Positions 46,385-57,062 of a stretch of DNA of 64,000 bases are shown here, piece after piece. Source of the DNA: Desmodus rotundus (Eukaryota; Chordata; Mammalia; Chiroptera; Phyllostomidae); assembly GCF_022682495.2 (NCBI RefSeq), contig NC_071392.1, positions 134,725,318-134,789,317 of the forward strand, given 5' to 3'. Made by a program: the position numbers and the translations under genes. The notes beneath the pieces were generated by a model. It had not been told where the DNA came from, did not search any database, and saw only the letters and a program-made list of their open reading frames with translations. Positions within the stretch are counted from its first letter, which is position 1. Every line of letters starts with the position of its first letter.

Positions 46385-47320
46385 CTTCATACTCTCTCTT
46401 CTTCCACACTTGTTCCTCTAAATTCCTTTTTGTATCAGAAGCTAAAGCAACCTTTTAAGAAATGGAAGTCATGGCATGTTTCTCTCCAAATTAAAAATCT
46501 ACAATGTCTTCCCAAATTCTTTTTTTTTTTATTGTTATTCAATTACAGTTGTATGCCTTTTCTCCCCATCCCTCCACCCTACCCCAGCTCAACCCACCTC
46601 CCTCCCCCCTCTCCACCCTCCCCCTTGGTTTTGTCCATGTGTCCTTTATAGTAGTTCCTGTAATCCCCTCTACCCACTGTCCCCACCCCCACCCCCCACC
46701 CCCACCCTGGCTATTGTTAGATTGTTCTTAACTTCAATGACTCTGGTTATATTTTGTTTGCTTTTTCCTTCTATTGCTTATGTTCCAGTTAAAGGTGAGA
46801 TCATATTATATTTGTCCCTCACTTCCTGGCTTATTTCACTTAGCATAATGCTCTCCAGTTTCATCCATGCTGTTGCAAAGGGTATAAGCTCCTTCTTTCT
46901 TTATTTGTTTCATAAACCTCTATATAACATTTCAGGCTTCCCACCGAAATTTGTTTCCTCCTTCTTGGTCAACAGTTACTGTGCACTTTTTTCTATTCCT
47001 CAAACATGTCAAGCTCATTCTTATCTCAGCAACATTGCATTTGCAGTGTCCCCCACCTAGAAGGCTCTTCCCCTGGATCTTGGCATGACACACTCTTATT
47101 GTTCAGGTCTCTAAATATGACATCCTCAGAGACTCATTTCCTAACCATTCAATCTAAAGCAGACTTTTAGTCACTTTTTATTTGATTTTCCTCTTTTATT
47201 TTCTTCATGAGAGTTACTTAATACTATTTGATATTTTATTTCTATTTGTCTATTTTTCATTCAAGGATAATACAGTTTTGACAGGAGCAGGGACCATTTG
47301 CCTTCTATGCTCTTCTCAAA
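46385..47320 (+). repeat. L2 LINE relic, split by an L1
   Basis: Fits the L2 3' region: ctacaatgtcttcccaaatt on the left; on the right agaaggctcttcccctgga, ttcaggtctctaaatatgac, ctcagagactcatttcctaa and gacaggagcagggaccattt. The gap between the halves is the L1 at 46517-46898. Confidence 0.55.
46517..46898 (-). mobile_element. L1 3'-end copy, 5'-truncated
   Basis: A minus-strand L1 tail, 3' UTR and the last 35 or so codons of ORF2, ending at the CTTCTTTCT segment. A short truncated copy inside an L2 relic. It has a C-rich run near 46683-46707 (CCCCACC repeats). Confidence 0.85.
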
Positions 47321-47759
47321 AACAGACTTGTCAAATAAGAACTCAATAATATTTTAAAACTAGGAATAACAGTATACCTACTTCATAGATGAGCATTAAC
47401 TGAGGTAACATATATAAACAACATAGTACTGAGCCTTGCACATGATGAGGTCTCAGCGGATTCCAAATTTATTGGGCTAATACACTGGAGTATAGATCTC
47501 CATTCTTGTCCCCAAGTGGTCCAAAAGCCAGAGGTAAGAGTCAGATACCTCAAAAATAAATACATTAACACAGTATTGTTTTTTCTCATAGAATTATATA
47601 CCAGGTGTTCCTGGAAAACAAAAAAAGGGTGTTAAGTTTCTAAGCTGGAAGACTGAATAGAGGAGGGAGTTCCAGGCAGAGGGGTGCACATATGTCAAGT
47701 TACTTGGGGAAGGAGAGCATTTTGAGGTGTTGCAAGAAGTTCGATCAAACTCCAGGAAG
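47321..47759. other. Low-copy DNA
   Basis: No gene seen. A possible further L2-like word (gttccaggcagagggg) lies near 47670. Confidence 0.4.
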
Positions 47760-48290
47760 AGTGGAGTTGTGTGAATTCTTTATATATTTTGGAGATCAGA
47801 TCCTTGTCTGATGTATCATTGGCAAATATGTTTTCCCATACTGTTGGTTCTCTTTTTATTTTAATGCTGTTTTCTTTAGCCATCCAGAAGCTTTTTCGGC
47901 AAATGAGTGGATCAAAAAACTATGGTACATTTATACAATGGAATTCTACACAGCAGAGAGAAAGAAGGAGCTTATACCCTTTGCAACAGCATGGGTGGAA
48001 CTGGAGAGCATTATGCTAAGTGACATAAGCCAGGCAGTGAGGGACAAATACCATATAATCTCACCTTTAACTGGAACCTAATCAACAAAAGAAAAAAGCA
48101 AACAAAATATAACCAGAGACATTGAAGTTAAGAACAATCTAACAATAGCCAGAGGGGAGTGGGGAGGGGACAGTGGGGAGAGGGGTTTACAGGAGCTACT
48201 GTAATAAAGGACACATGGACCAAATCAAGGGGAAGGGTGGAGGTGGGGGAGAAAATGCAGACAACTGTAATTGAATAACAATAAAAATTA
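47760..48290 (+). mobile_element. L1 3'-end insertion with inverted 5' part
   Basis: 47760 to about 47898 is L1 ORF2 C-terminal sequence on the minus strand. About 47899-48290 is plus-strand ORF2 end, 3' UTR and tail. The inverted part lies about 600 bp upstream of the direct part in an intact L1, so bases between were lost at the join. This fits twin priming. A clear target-site duplication was not found. Confidence 0.75.
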
Positions 48291-48404
48291 AAAAGAAAAG
48301 AAGCTATCAAAATTTTCAACAACTCTGCAAGACTGGCAGCACAGTTTCCATTGAGCCCATTTAATGGATGAAGATGATGAAGCTTGGTCTTCTGGCTTTA
48401 AATC

Positions 48405-48573
48405 TTTTTTTTTTTTTTTTTTTTTACCACATTGCTGCTTTGCTGGGCAAGTCTTTGGGCAGTGTGGGTGGGCTGCAAACCAAAGACTAATCCCAGACTT
48501 AATCTATAAGTGCAGATATATTCCTTGCGCTCTTGGATCTAGAAGTTTTGTTAACTGAAATACGAATGACAGG
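48405..48573 (-). other. Possible small polyadenylated retrocopy
   Basis: A run of 21 T (48405-48425), which is an A tail on the minus strand, is followed by about 148 bp that match no LINE or SINE I know. AAATCT occurs just before the T-run and again near 48573, as a short possible duplication. The source RNA is not recognised. Confidence 0.3.
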
Positions 48574-48985
48574 GAGTCAAATCTCAGAGTAAATGGGGAA
48601 AACAATGTCACCAACCTGTCCTTACCCCTTTTTATTCTACCTCAACTTGGAAAATACAAAAATTAGAGTGTACCAAGAAGTTAGTAAGACTTTAGAGAGC
48701 TCCACTGAGTTATATTCAACTGACTATTCAACTTGAATGATACATCTCCTTTCTGTTTCCCTTCCTCTAAAATGGGATGGCATTGGGAGTGTAGTGCAGT
48801 ATCAATTTCTGAGATCAGTGTTAGTACCAGACCTAGAAAGATGCCCTGGGCTTCCTCCTCTTTCCTCTCCCCACCCTTACAACTTCCCCTTCAGCCTTCT
48901 CCTTTTTCTCCTTATCATCACTCTCCTTTACCAAGCTTTCTAAGTGCTGAAATTGAGCTGAAGTGTTTTTGATTTATTAGCTAAT
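48574..48985. other. Low-copy DNA
   Basis: Nothing recognised. Confidence 0.4.
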
Positions 48986-49155
48986 TTGATATGCATTACA
49001 ATCTCAGGTAGCTCTACTACCCCTGTTTTGCAGATAAAGCAACTGTAATCTCAGCAAGTGTCAATAATTTGCTCAAAGTCACTCATCTTGAGGGTGACAG
49101 AGCTGAGATTTCAGATCCAGATCTCCTTGATTTCAAAGTCCGTGGTTCCCACATA
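48986..49155 (-). repeat. MIR SINE relic
   Basis: The plus strand reads as reverse-complement MIR: ctgttttgcagataaagcaa, ttgctcaaagtcactcatct, agagctgagatttcagatcc, then tttcaaagtccgtggttccc. Confidence 0.6.
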
Positions 49156-50179
49156 AATCTGGGAATCAACATGATGGGGCCTTCTCTAAATCCATCACTC
49201 ATGTTTTGCCAAAACTGCCCTGATTCTAGCAGCAACAGATCTGAGTGATAAAGTGATCAAGTGAAGATAATTGCACCATGCCAGTCTTTAGACTTCAAAT
49301 TTCCAGGAGACCTTTAAGCAAGGATAATAAGAATGAGAAATATGAACCTGTATACCTGATGAGGTGCTGAGACCACTGGTTCCCAGATAGTTAACATCAT
49401 GTGCTTTTTTCAATATGCTTTTTATCTTTACATATCAGGGAACACAGTTCTATTGGACAAGTTTAGAAACACAAGGTAGCAAATAATTTGTGAAACAACT
49501 ACATTGTATCATGCTATCAATAGCTGTTTGCACAATTAGTGCAGATTTCCCTTTCTCTCCCTGTCCAAGTTAGGTAGTGATGACATATGAAACCACTGAG
49601 AGAAGCAGCACTTTCTTTGTAATAAATGGTTTAACTGTCAGCAGTAAAATATAATATTGCAAAATTTCCATTAATTATTTTCTTCACATTTTGTTTGCTT
49701 TGTTTTTCTTTAGATGAAGGTGAGATAAATTGCAGTTGCCAGAAAATGATGAGTATTTTTTATTTCTATTATAAAATGAAATATTCTTCCCCGTAGCAAT
49801 CCTACCACCATTCTTTGTCAGGACCAGGTGAAATAAGTTTGACTGAAAACTCTCCTATATCTTCCTTGCACAAAGAACCCTCCAAAACCAGGATTGTATC
49901 TATCCAAATTAGAAATTTCCATAACAGGACTCACATGTAGCTCATTTTGAAATGCTCATTTGGTGATTTTGACAGTCCACTTTAACTTTATGTACCTGCT
50001 TTCTCAGCTGAAAAATGATGAGAGGATGATGGGATGAAATGAATTCAAAGTTTCCTTTGAACAATACAATTCTTAAAGTTCAAGGTTGGTACAATATAAG
50101 CACTATGTGGAGTACAATATAAGGTAGGATAACCGTTCTTTGTCAGAGGAATGGGCCATAAAACCATGATTTTTTTTGG
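49156..50179. other. Low-copy DNA, no gene seen
   Basis: About 1 kb with no recognised gene or repeat. Confidence 0.45.
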
Positions 50180-50372
50180 CCAACTTAACACCCACATTAC
50201 AGCTAGATTGTCACTTCAATAAAAATGTCAATCTGTTTTATTAGATGTACTACAGCTCTTTCCTATCTCTGAGGGTCCAAGCTCCATACTTTATATTTTT
50301 ATATTCCAGAGTCTATAAGAATGCTTGACGTATAATAAGTACTCAACACACACTCACTGAATGAAACTTTGG
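50180..50372 (+). repeat. L2/MIR-type 3'-end relic
   Basis: Ends with an aatgcttgacgtataataag, tactcaacacacactcactg, aatgaa order, the usual end of L2 and MIR. It is too short to choose between them. Confidence 0.4.
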
Positions 50373-51550
50373 CATGATCTGGCACATACTAGGTGTTTTA
50401 TAAAACTTCAGATATTTCAAATGAACCAGAATAGAAGGAAAAATGGATAGTTGGCTAGAAATGACCTCTATCCTGGACCATGGGCTCAGAAGAGAAATAA
50501 AATTTAGAAACAATGTTTCTTGCTACAGTGACATCATCTTCTTCGCATGCTTTGCAGTTTGGACTTCTTGGTGTTTTTTGCATGTTGAAACTGATGTGCC
50601 CTGGTGTCATTCATGCTAGTCTCTGGCATGAGTGCACCAGACTCACTGAAGCTGCAATCCTTAGGCACTGGTGTTCACTTTTTGAAGACTTTAAGTCCTT
50701 CTTTTTGATACTTTCTTAATTGTTTTCTCCTGGCATCAGTGCATCTGTGAGTCACCTATTTGCACATGTGAGCTCACATCATCTTCATACACCATATCCG
50801 GCTTCCCCTTCCAAAGGCATTTGCAGCAGTTTGAGTATGTGAGAATGTAAACCCAGATAGATTTTCTCTGATGGTGTTGATTCATCCTAGGGGTGGAGAA
50901 AAGCCAGGAGGAAATATGTCTGTTCAAGTGGGAGCAGGGATGGATGGTCACTGAGAGGCTAAACCAACAGCAGTTCTAGAATTTTGGCATTGAAAAAGAT
51001 TTGAGTGCCAGCTAGAAACACCAGAGTGGTATTGGAAGGTAAGAACTCCTCACCAAAGAACCTCTGTATTTTTAGCTTTCCCATATCCTTTGCAAGGGAA
51101 AAGCAAGAAGATATTTAATAATAAGTAACAAACAACGGGGGGGGGGGGGGGAGGAAACAACAAGCCAACTTAGTAGATCCCTCCAGTTAACTTCTGTTAC
51201 AAGCCAAGGCAAAAAGACTTCTAATACCACAAACTGAATACATTTGACAAATAAGATGAAATTTAACCTAAAGCAACTGAGATTTGTGGGATTAAAGTGA
51301 ATTAATAGAGTATTGGTATTTACTTGCCCTTTATTCCAGGATGAAGTAGTACATTGTCTACTATTAAACTTATGTAAAGGAAATCAATCATCATGCCTCT
51401 TTGCTAAATAGGAATATGTCATTTCACATTCACCACTATTGAATACACATACATGTGAGATAAAAATTATACCAAAAGAGAGAAATGTAATTAATTACCA
51501 AGCAAATGTCACTTAATGGGATACTATGTCATGCTTTCTTTTTGACATTT
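50373..51550. other. Low-copy DNA with a 15-G run
   Basis: No gene seen. A run of 15 G stands at 51137-51151. Confidence 0.45.
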
Positions 51551-51676
51551 TATTTATTTATTTATTTATTTATTGTTGTTAAAGTACAGTTGCCTCCATT
51601 TCCCCACCACCACTCTCCCCCTCCCCATCTACTCCCACCTCCTACCATCAACCCTACCCCCCTTTGGTTTCAACGT
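51551..51676 (-). mobile_element. L1 3'-end stub
   Basis: A (TTTA)n-like tail followed by the minus-strand L1 3' UTR start (TTGTTGTTAAAGTACAGTTG and the C-rich stretch), stopping at ctttggttt. A very short truncated copy of the older tail type also seen at 8153. Confidence 0.75.
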
Positions 51677-54331
51677 TAACAGATTTATTACAAAAGGACA
51701 AAATATATCTGTTTTGTTCTTGCTGGTGCAAGTGATATGCTTTTACTTGCTTAATGATTTTCCTTTAAAATATATATATATTGGGGAGTGTATTTCTAGG
51801 ACATGAAAGTAACTTGCTCACAAAACTTTCCAAATAAGTCAGAGTATTAACATCCAAGGAATAAAAAAATGTGCATTTCTTGATAACCAGCTACCATAGC
51901 CATCAAATGTAATCACACTGAGCTGTGGTTGCAGCCACATTTTTTAGTGTGTCAGAATAACTACAAAAATAAGTGGTCTCTTGGCTGAAAAATTAGTGTG
52001 CATTATTTTTAAAACATGTAGTATTCATAATTAATCTACAGTTTGGCTCATGTTAAGATGTTGACAGGGCAATAATATTGCTGCATTTATGATGAATTCA
52101 AATTTGTGACTGACATTCTTCACAGCCTGGGAATGAAAAGAGCACTTCCCATTTTTCTCTCCTCTACTCAAATAGGCTTTTAAATGCCAGCATGTTTTCC
52201 CACACCCTGTTTACTGAATCTTGGTATGTTGGCCAAAGTAATCTGGCTATTTTGCTAATGTGGTGAATGTCACAGGTACACTTGTCCATGAACCCATGTG
52301 TTACACAGAATTGAAGTCCTTGTCACCAGCACATTCAAAATCCCCACCCCTGTCTGGGGAAGTGTGCCCTTACTCACAACAATGGGGGGTGGGCCCTGAG
52401 TTAGTGGATTGTTATAAACTCAACGTGGCTCCTAGAGGACGAATGTGAGTGGGTGTCTCTCCTGCTGGGGATCAGGAATATTTGCTTCAGTCATAGCAAA
52501 TGTAACATACAAAATACATTTGTGCCCTGTATGGACTGTTAAAAGTCATTCATGTATTACTTATTTTAGTGAATTTTAAAAAAGAGAGACATTAGGCATC
52601 CAACACAGTTTGTCACTTTGGTGGCAAGTTGCAGCTATCACTTTGCTGTGGCCACCATTTGAGATTTCTCCACATGGGCACAATACAAGGGATGCTTTCC
52701 TTTTCATCTTGCAATTCTGATTCCACCCATGTTACCCAGAAGGCCTTGCTCTGATGTGCTCTGTAGGTGTGGGGAATGGGAAATGGTGTCAGACCAGATA
52801 AAGCACTAATAATGGAAATGAAACAATATGCAGTTTTTCTCTGGCAATGAAAAGGACCATGTAAGACCAAACTAATTGTCTTAATTCTAGTTAGAAAACA
52901 CTAGAGGAATTAATTTTTTAACTCAAGACAAGATGAACTTCATAATTCTCCAGGCAAGGTATTGATGTAACATGGTAAAAGATGTTGAGGGCTTTAAGGG
53001 ACACATTGGATATACAGAAGAAATATGTCACTGTGAAGAGTTCTACCTGGAAGACTGAGATTCTAGTGACTTAAATCTTGAATGAAATGATTTTCAATCA
53101 CAGTCTTTATCAAAGTTATATAACAATTATATAACATTGACTATATCTAATATTCTGTTTACTATATTTATGTCACTATGTGTATATATTTTGATTGAAT
53201 GTTCAGTCACCACTGATTGTTATGAGACTTTATGAATCCAGTGCTTCTCAAAATGGTAAGAAACCAGTTTTTCAAAATTTTCAATCTATTGTCTATCGAT
53301 GGGTGGTCCTACTGCACGTATATAGTGTCTAACTTATACCACATGCTTTTCTCCATGAGTTCAGCAACATCTGAACTAGTCAGGATTCATTTCAGTGATG
53401 AGTCCAGTGACAATGCACACAGACGTTGCAACAATGTCCAACTGGAATGAAAGTCTCTAAATGAATATTACTCTTAATTGATTATTTTGTTGCAAACCAT
53501 TAGCAAGCAGATAACATACTGGCACTGGTCACAGACTGTATTTTAAGCAGCATTGTACAACTTACCACCTGCTCAATGTTCTGAAAGTGTTGGTGAAAAG
53601 TAATGGGGATCCTAAAATGTCACTGGACAGGAGGTCCTATATTCAAAGCGATATTTTATGAAGATTTATTTATTTGATATTTACTACTGAGTAGTGATTG
53701 AGTTTGAAAGAAGTGGAGAGTTTTCAAAGCTGTAGTAAACCAGATGAAAGTTTATAAAGAGCTGAAAGAAGATAGTCTGTCATGAGATGATATATGGTGA
53801 ACAGAGATACCATCTATTTAGGGTGTTTTGGAAGTAGACAGGGGAGTTCCAGGACTCTCTAAGTTGAGGGTAAAACCCAAAGGCCTCTAGAGGCTTCTCA
53901 GGAATCGCAGACCTGGTATGCGATAATAGGGTATGACAGAGACTGTGGTGAACTGGAGAACAAGGCCCATTTAAAGGATGTAACACTCAATTCTAGATAA
54001 ATCTTCTGATATTTCAAAATAAATAAATACACAACACTTTCTTTACAAGCTCCTAATTGCTTAATTATTACTAGCTATAAACTAATTTAAGTCATTCAAA
54101 AACCTTGTGCCAACCAAAAAACCCCAAACAAACAAACAAAAACAAAAACAAAAAAAGGCATGAATAGGTAACTTCTGTGTGACTTCTGAAAACCTCTCCT
54201 TAGATTTCTAGTGATGAAACATATTCTCTAGCAAGCTCCATGGAATATTGAAATGTCAACTTATTTGAAAGTAATTCAAAACATGATTTTACATTAACAT
54301 GGATAAGGACATGTATGACAAAATAAATATT
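51677..54331. other. Low-copy DNA, no gene seen
   Basis: About 2.7 kb, AT-rich, without a recognisable gene. An A-rich CAAACAAACAAAAACAAA stretch lies at 54120-54157. Confidence 0.45.
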
Positions 54332-54349
54332 GAAAATTCCGGGGAGTTG

Positions 54350-54361
54350 GAAGATGGCGGC
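54350..54361 (+). promoter_or_regulatory. YY1-like site at the L1 5' end
   Basis: GAAGATGGCGGC lies about 10 bp from the element start, matching the AAGATGGCGGC-type YY1 motif known to set the L1 start site in humans. It is also present at the 5' ends near 23178 (minus), 63291 (plus, GGTGG variant) and inside the 5' UTR near 7475 (minus). Confidence 0.6.
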
Positions 54362-54533
54362 AACATAGGTGGGAGCGGAATCCACTTCCCCTCAGCGCCA
54401 GGGAAATACCTAGCTGATCTGAGGAGCAGAGCGAACAGCCAACAGTACTCCAGCATATACGAAGATTAGAGACCAAAGATAGAGGACATTGAAAGATCTG
54501 ACGGTAAGAAGAGTGCTCAAGGACAATAAGGTC

Positions 54534-55345
54534 CCCGGGACCCGGGAACGCGCGGTACAAGGGCGGCAGAAGCGCCAGCCCTGGCGCAGGGGCGGCTGCA
54601 GGAGTCTTGGGAGAGGGCCAGGCTGCGCTGTGAGCAGCCAGGTGCTTGATTGGACCAGGGGAGCTTGAAAAGGAGGAATTTCTCAAAAAGAAAAAGAAAA
54701 TAGAGACACTCAGGGGCTAGTTAGAGAACTCTCGGTAGTCACCGAGGCCACTGGCGCCCCTCCCCCCTCCGCCCCTGGACTGCGAGCGGGGGGATAAACA
54801 GCACAAAAAGTGACAGCGCTCACCCGAGGCCCGGTCGCGCACGCGCGCGCAGATTAGCGAACGGGGCCCATACATGAAACCCCGGAGGGGCGCCCACACC
54901 TGAAACCTCCCAGATCATTTGCAGCTGAGGCTAGCTGCTCCACCCACAGGCCCAAAACCTCGGAACCGAGTGCCGTGTGATTCAGTCCCAGGGCGGCCCC
55001 GCCCGCTGGAGAGACTCAAGCCCAGGGCGGCTGGATCGGCCCCCAAGCATAGAACCTCAGGCGCGGCAGATTGCGCGCTCACCAAGCGCAGGGCCGGCTG
55101 GGTGCGCGTTTTCCAAACACAAAGCTGCTGGCGAGTGTACTAACTCCAGAGTCCCAAGCCCGGGCGGCTCGATTGGTCGGTGGGCGGCCGGCGGCGCTCT
55201 CAGGGCACAAAATACATCACAAAGCTGCTGGATTCCCCTGCTGCACGCGCATGCGTACCAAGCCAAAGCGGCTGGAGCCCCCGCTTGCGTGTCTCAAGAA
55301 CAAAGCTGCTGGAGTGGCTGATCAACGGCCTGATTGACTGCCAGG
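54534..55345 (+). promoter_or_regulatory. CpG-rich part of L1 5' UTR
   Basis: GC-rich with many CpGs, including a CGCGCACGCGCGCGC run at 54836-54850. It contains diverged short units with AAAGCTGCTGG or GGGCGGCTGGA words. It lies wholly inside the putative intron. The surrounding DNA is AT-rich and CpG-poor, so this is the only clear CpG cluster in the window. Confidence 0.65.
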
Positions 55346-55479
55346 GACCACACCTACAAAACAGCGAAGAGTGTGACCCAGGAAGGGAGAAAAGTGAAAC
55401 CAATCCTTCCAACCACCTCCTCCCGTTGCACAGACAGGACACCAGCAGATATAACCTGACTGGTTCAAAGCCAACAGAA

Positions 55480-55870
55480 GATTTTTTTTCTTTTATTTTT
55501 TCTTATCTTTTTTCTTTTCTTTCCTTTCCCCCTGAATTCCTTCTTCCTCTCTCCTTTTTTTCTTTTTTTTCATTCCTTCTTCCTCCCGTCCTTTACCATT
55601 TTTATGTCTTCTTCCTGCCTTCTTTTATCTATTTCTATGTTTTAATTTTTGTTAAAATTCCTTCTTATCTTGCCTACGATCTTTCTTTATTCCTTCTTCC
55701 CTCCTTCCTTCCTTTCCTCCTTTCCTAGTTCCTTTTTCCCTCCTTCCCATCTTTGTTTTGGTTTTTTTTGGGTGGTTTTTTTTTTTGTGTGGTTTTTTTT
55801 TTGTGTGTGTGTGGGGGGGGTGTGTGTGTGTGTTTTTTCCTTTCTCCCCCCCTTTCTCTTTTTCCCACAG
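55480..55870 (+). repeat. Long T/C tract in L1 5' UTR
   Basis: About 390 bp, nearly all T and C, with a G/T patch at 55765-55832 (TGTGTG and GGGGGGGG runs). Equivalent tracts stand at 17690-18000 and 21777-21915 (minus-strand sense). It would act as the polypyrimidine tract of the 3' splice site. Confidence 0.8.
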
Positions 55871-56083
55871 GTGAGACAACAAAACCTGGAGGGCTGAAAA
55901 GACTAGAGTTAGACCGTGTTAAACACATAAACGTCACCTCAAGACCAGTGAGCACCGGAGAGTAAGGAGACAGCACCACCGAATCCCATTGGCATTCTAC
56001 CATAGAAGTTCATATCATAAATCCAGGGAGTCAGAACAAAGCAATTTAAGAAGCAGAGGCCAACAAGAAGAGCCTCACAAACA

Positions 56084-57016
56084 ATGGGAAGACAAAGAAA
56101 CAATTCCCAAATGAAAGGAAAGGAGGAAGTCTCAGAAAGAATACTAACCGAAAAAGAGGCAACTCAACTATCAGACACTGAGTTCAAAGCAATGGTCATC
56201 AGGAAGCTCACTGAGCTCTCTGAGCTCAAAGAGAACTACCAGAAACTACAAGGAAACTACAATGAACTCACTGTAAACTATATAAACATGAAAAAGGAAA
56301 TAGAAAATATCAACAAGAGCCAAGAGGAAATGAAGAATACAATTTCTGAATTGAAGAACACAGTAGAAGGAATGAAAAGCAGACTTGATGAAGCAGAGGA
56401 TCGCATCAGCGAGCTGGAGGATAAAGTAGAAAAAAACACCCAGAAGGAGCAAGAAAAGGAAAAGAGGCTCAGAAAGAATGAAGAGGCAATAAGGGAAATG
56501 CAGGACAACATGAAACGTTACAATATCCGTATAATAGGAATACCAGAAGGAGAAGAAGAAGAGCAAGGGATAGAAAACCTGTTTGAAAAAGTAATGATGG
56601 AAAATTTCCCTAACCTGATGAGAGAAAAAATCACCCAAATCCAGGAATCACAGAGAGTCCCAAGCAAGAGGAACCCAAAGAGACCCACTGCAAGACACAT
56701 CATAATTAAAATGGCAAAATTCCAAGACAAAGAGAGGATCTTAAAGGCAGCAAGGGAGAAAAAGGAAGTAACATACAAGGGAGCCCCAATAAGGTTAGCA
56801 ACTGACTTCTCAATGGAAACGCTCCAAGCCAGAAGAGAATGGCAAAAAATATTCCAAGTAATGAGAACCAGAGGCCTGCAACCAAGACTACTTTACCCAG
56901 CAAGGCTCTCAATTAAGATAGAAGACCAAATAAAGAGTTTCCCAGACAAAAGAAGTCTAAAAGAATACAGCTCCACCAAACCAGTTCTGCAAGAGATGCT
57001 AAAGGGACTGCTTTAA
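56084..57016 (+). CDS. L1 ORF1 protein, intact (310 aa)
   Basis: An uninterrupted 310-codon ORF with ATG in good context (ACAATGGG) and a TAA stop. ORF1p is the L1 RNA-binding, trimeric nucleic-acid chaperone needed for retrotransposition. Residues about 45-145 form the heptad-type coiled coil (ELKNTVEGMKSRLDEAEDR). Residues about 147-240 form the RRM-like domain, beginning NIRIIGIPEGEEEEQGIENL. Residues about 241-310 form the C-terminal domain with ETLQARREWQKIFQVM and RLLYPARLSI. ORF2 starts 46 bp later. No damage is seen, so this copy could still supply ORF1p. Confidence 0.92.
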   Translation: MGRQRNNSQMKGKEEVSERILTEKEATQLSDTEFKAMVIRKLTELSELKENYQKLQGNYNELTVNYINMKKEIENINKSQEEMKNTISELKNTVEGMKSRLDEAEDRISELEDKVEKNTQKEQEKEKRLRKNEEAIREMQDNMKRYNIRIIGIPEGEEEEQGIENLFEKVMMENFPNLMREKITQIQESQRVPSKRNPKRPTARHIIIKMAKFQDKERILKAAREKKEVTYKGAPIRLATDFSMETLQARREWQKIFQVMRTRGLQPRLLYPARLSIKIEDQIKSFPDKRSLKEYSSTKPVLQEMLKGLL

Positions 57017-57062
57017 GGAAAGGAAGGAAAAGAGAAAGACAGAGGAACACAGGTAGGAAATA

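Larger units (their letters stand above)
54504..55870 (+). other. Putative L1 5'-UTR intron
   Basis: Starts GTAAGAAGAG (donor, after GATCTGACG) and ends with a long pyrimidine tract closing in CTTTTTCCCACAG (acceptor, before GTGAGACAAC). Length is 1367 bp. The L1 at 2052-7918 has the two outer ends joined without a single extra or missing base. The same edges occur in three other copies here (17685-19243, 21767-23019, and the donor at 63448). Confidence 0.75.

Noticed and set aside
54294..54686. 130-codon antisense frame across the L1 5' end, similar to one at 63214-63627; a possible ORF0-like antisense gene
   Set aside because: The shared start is TTG, not ATG, and part of each frame lies in unrelated flanking DNA. 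The similarity follows from the L1 5' UTR being the same. No support for translation.
54534..55345. CpG island of a host gene
   Set aside because: It lies wholly inside the 5' UTR of an L1 with its own TSDs.
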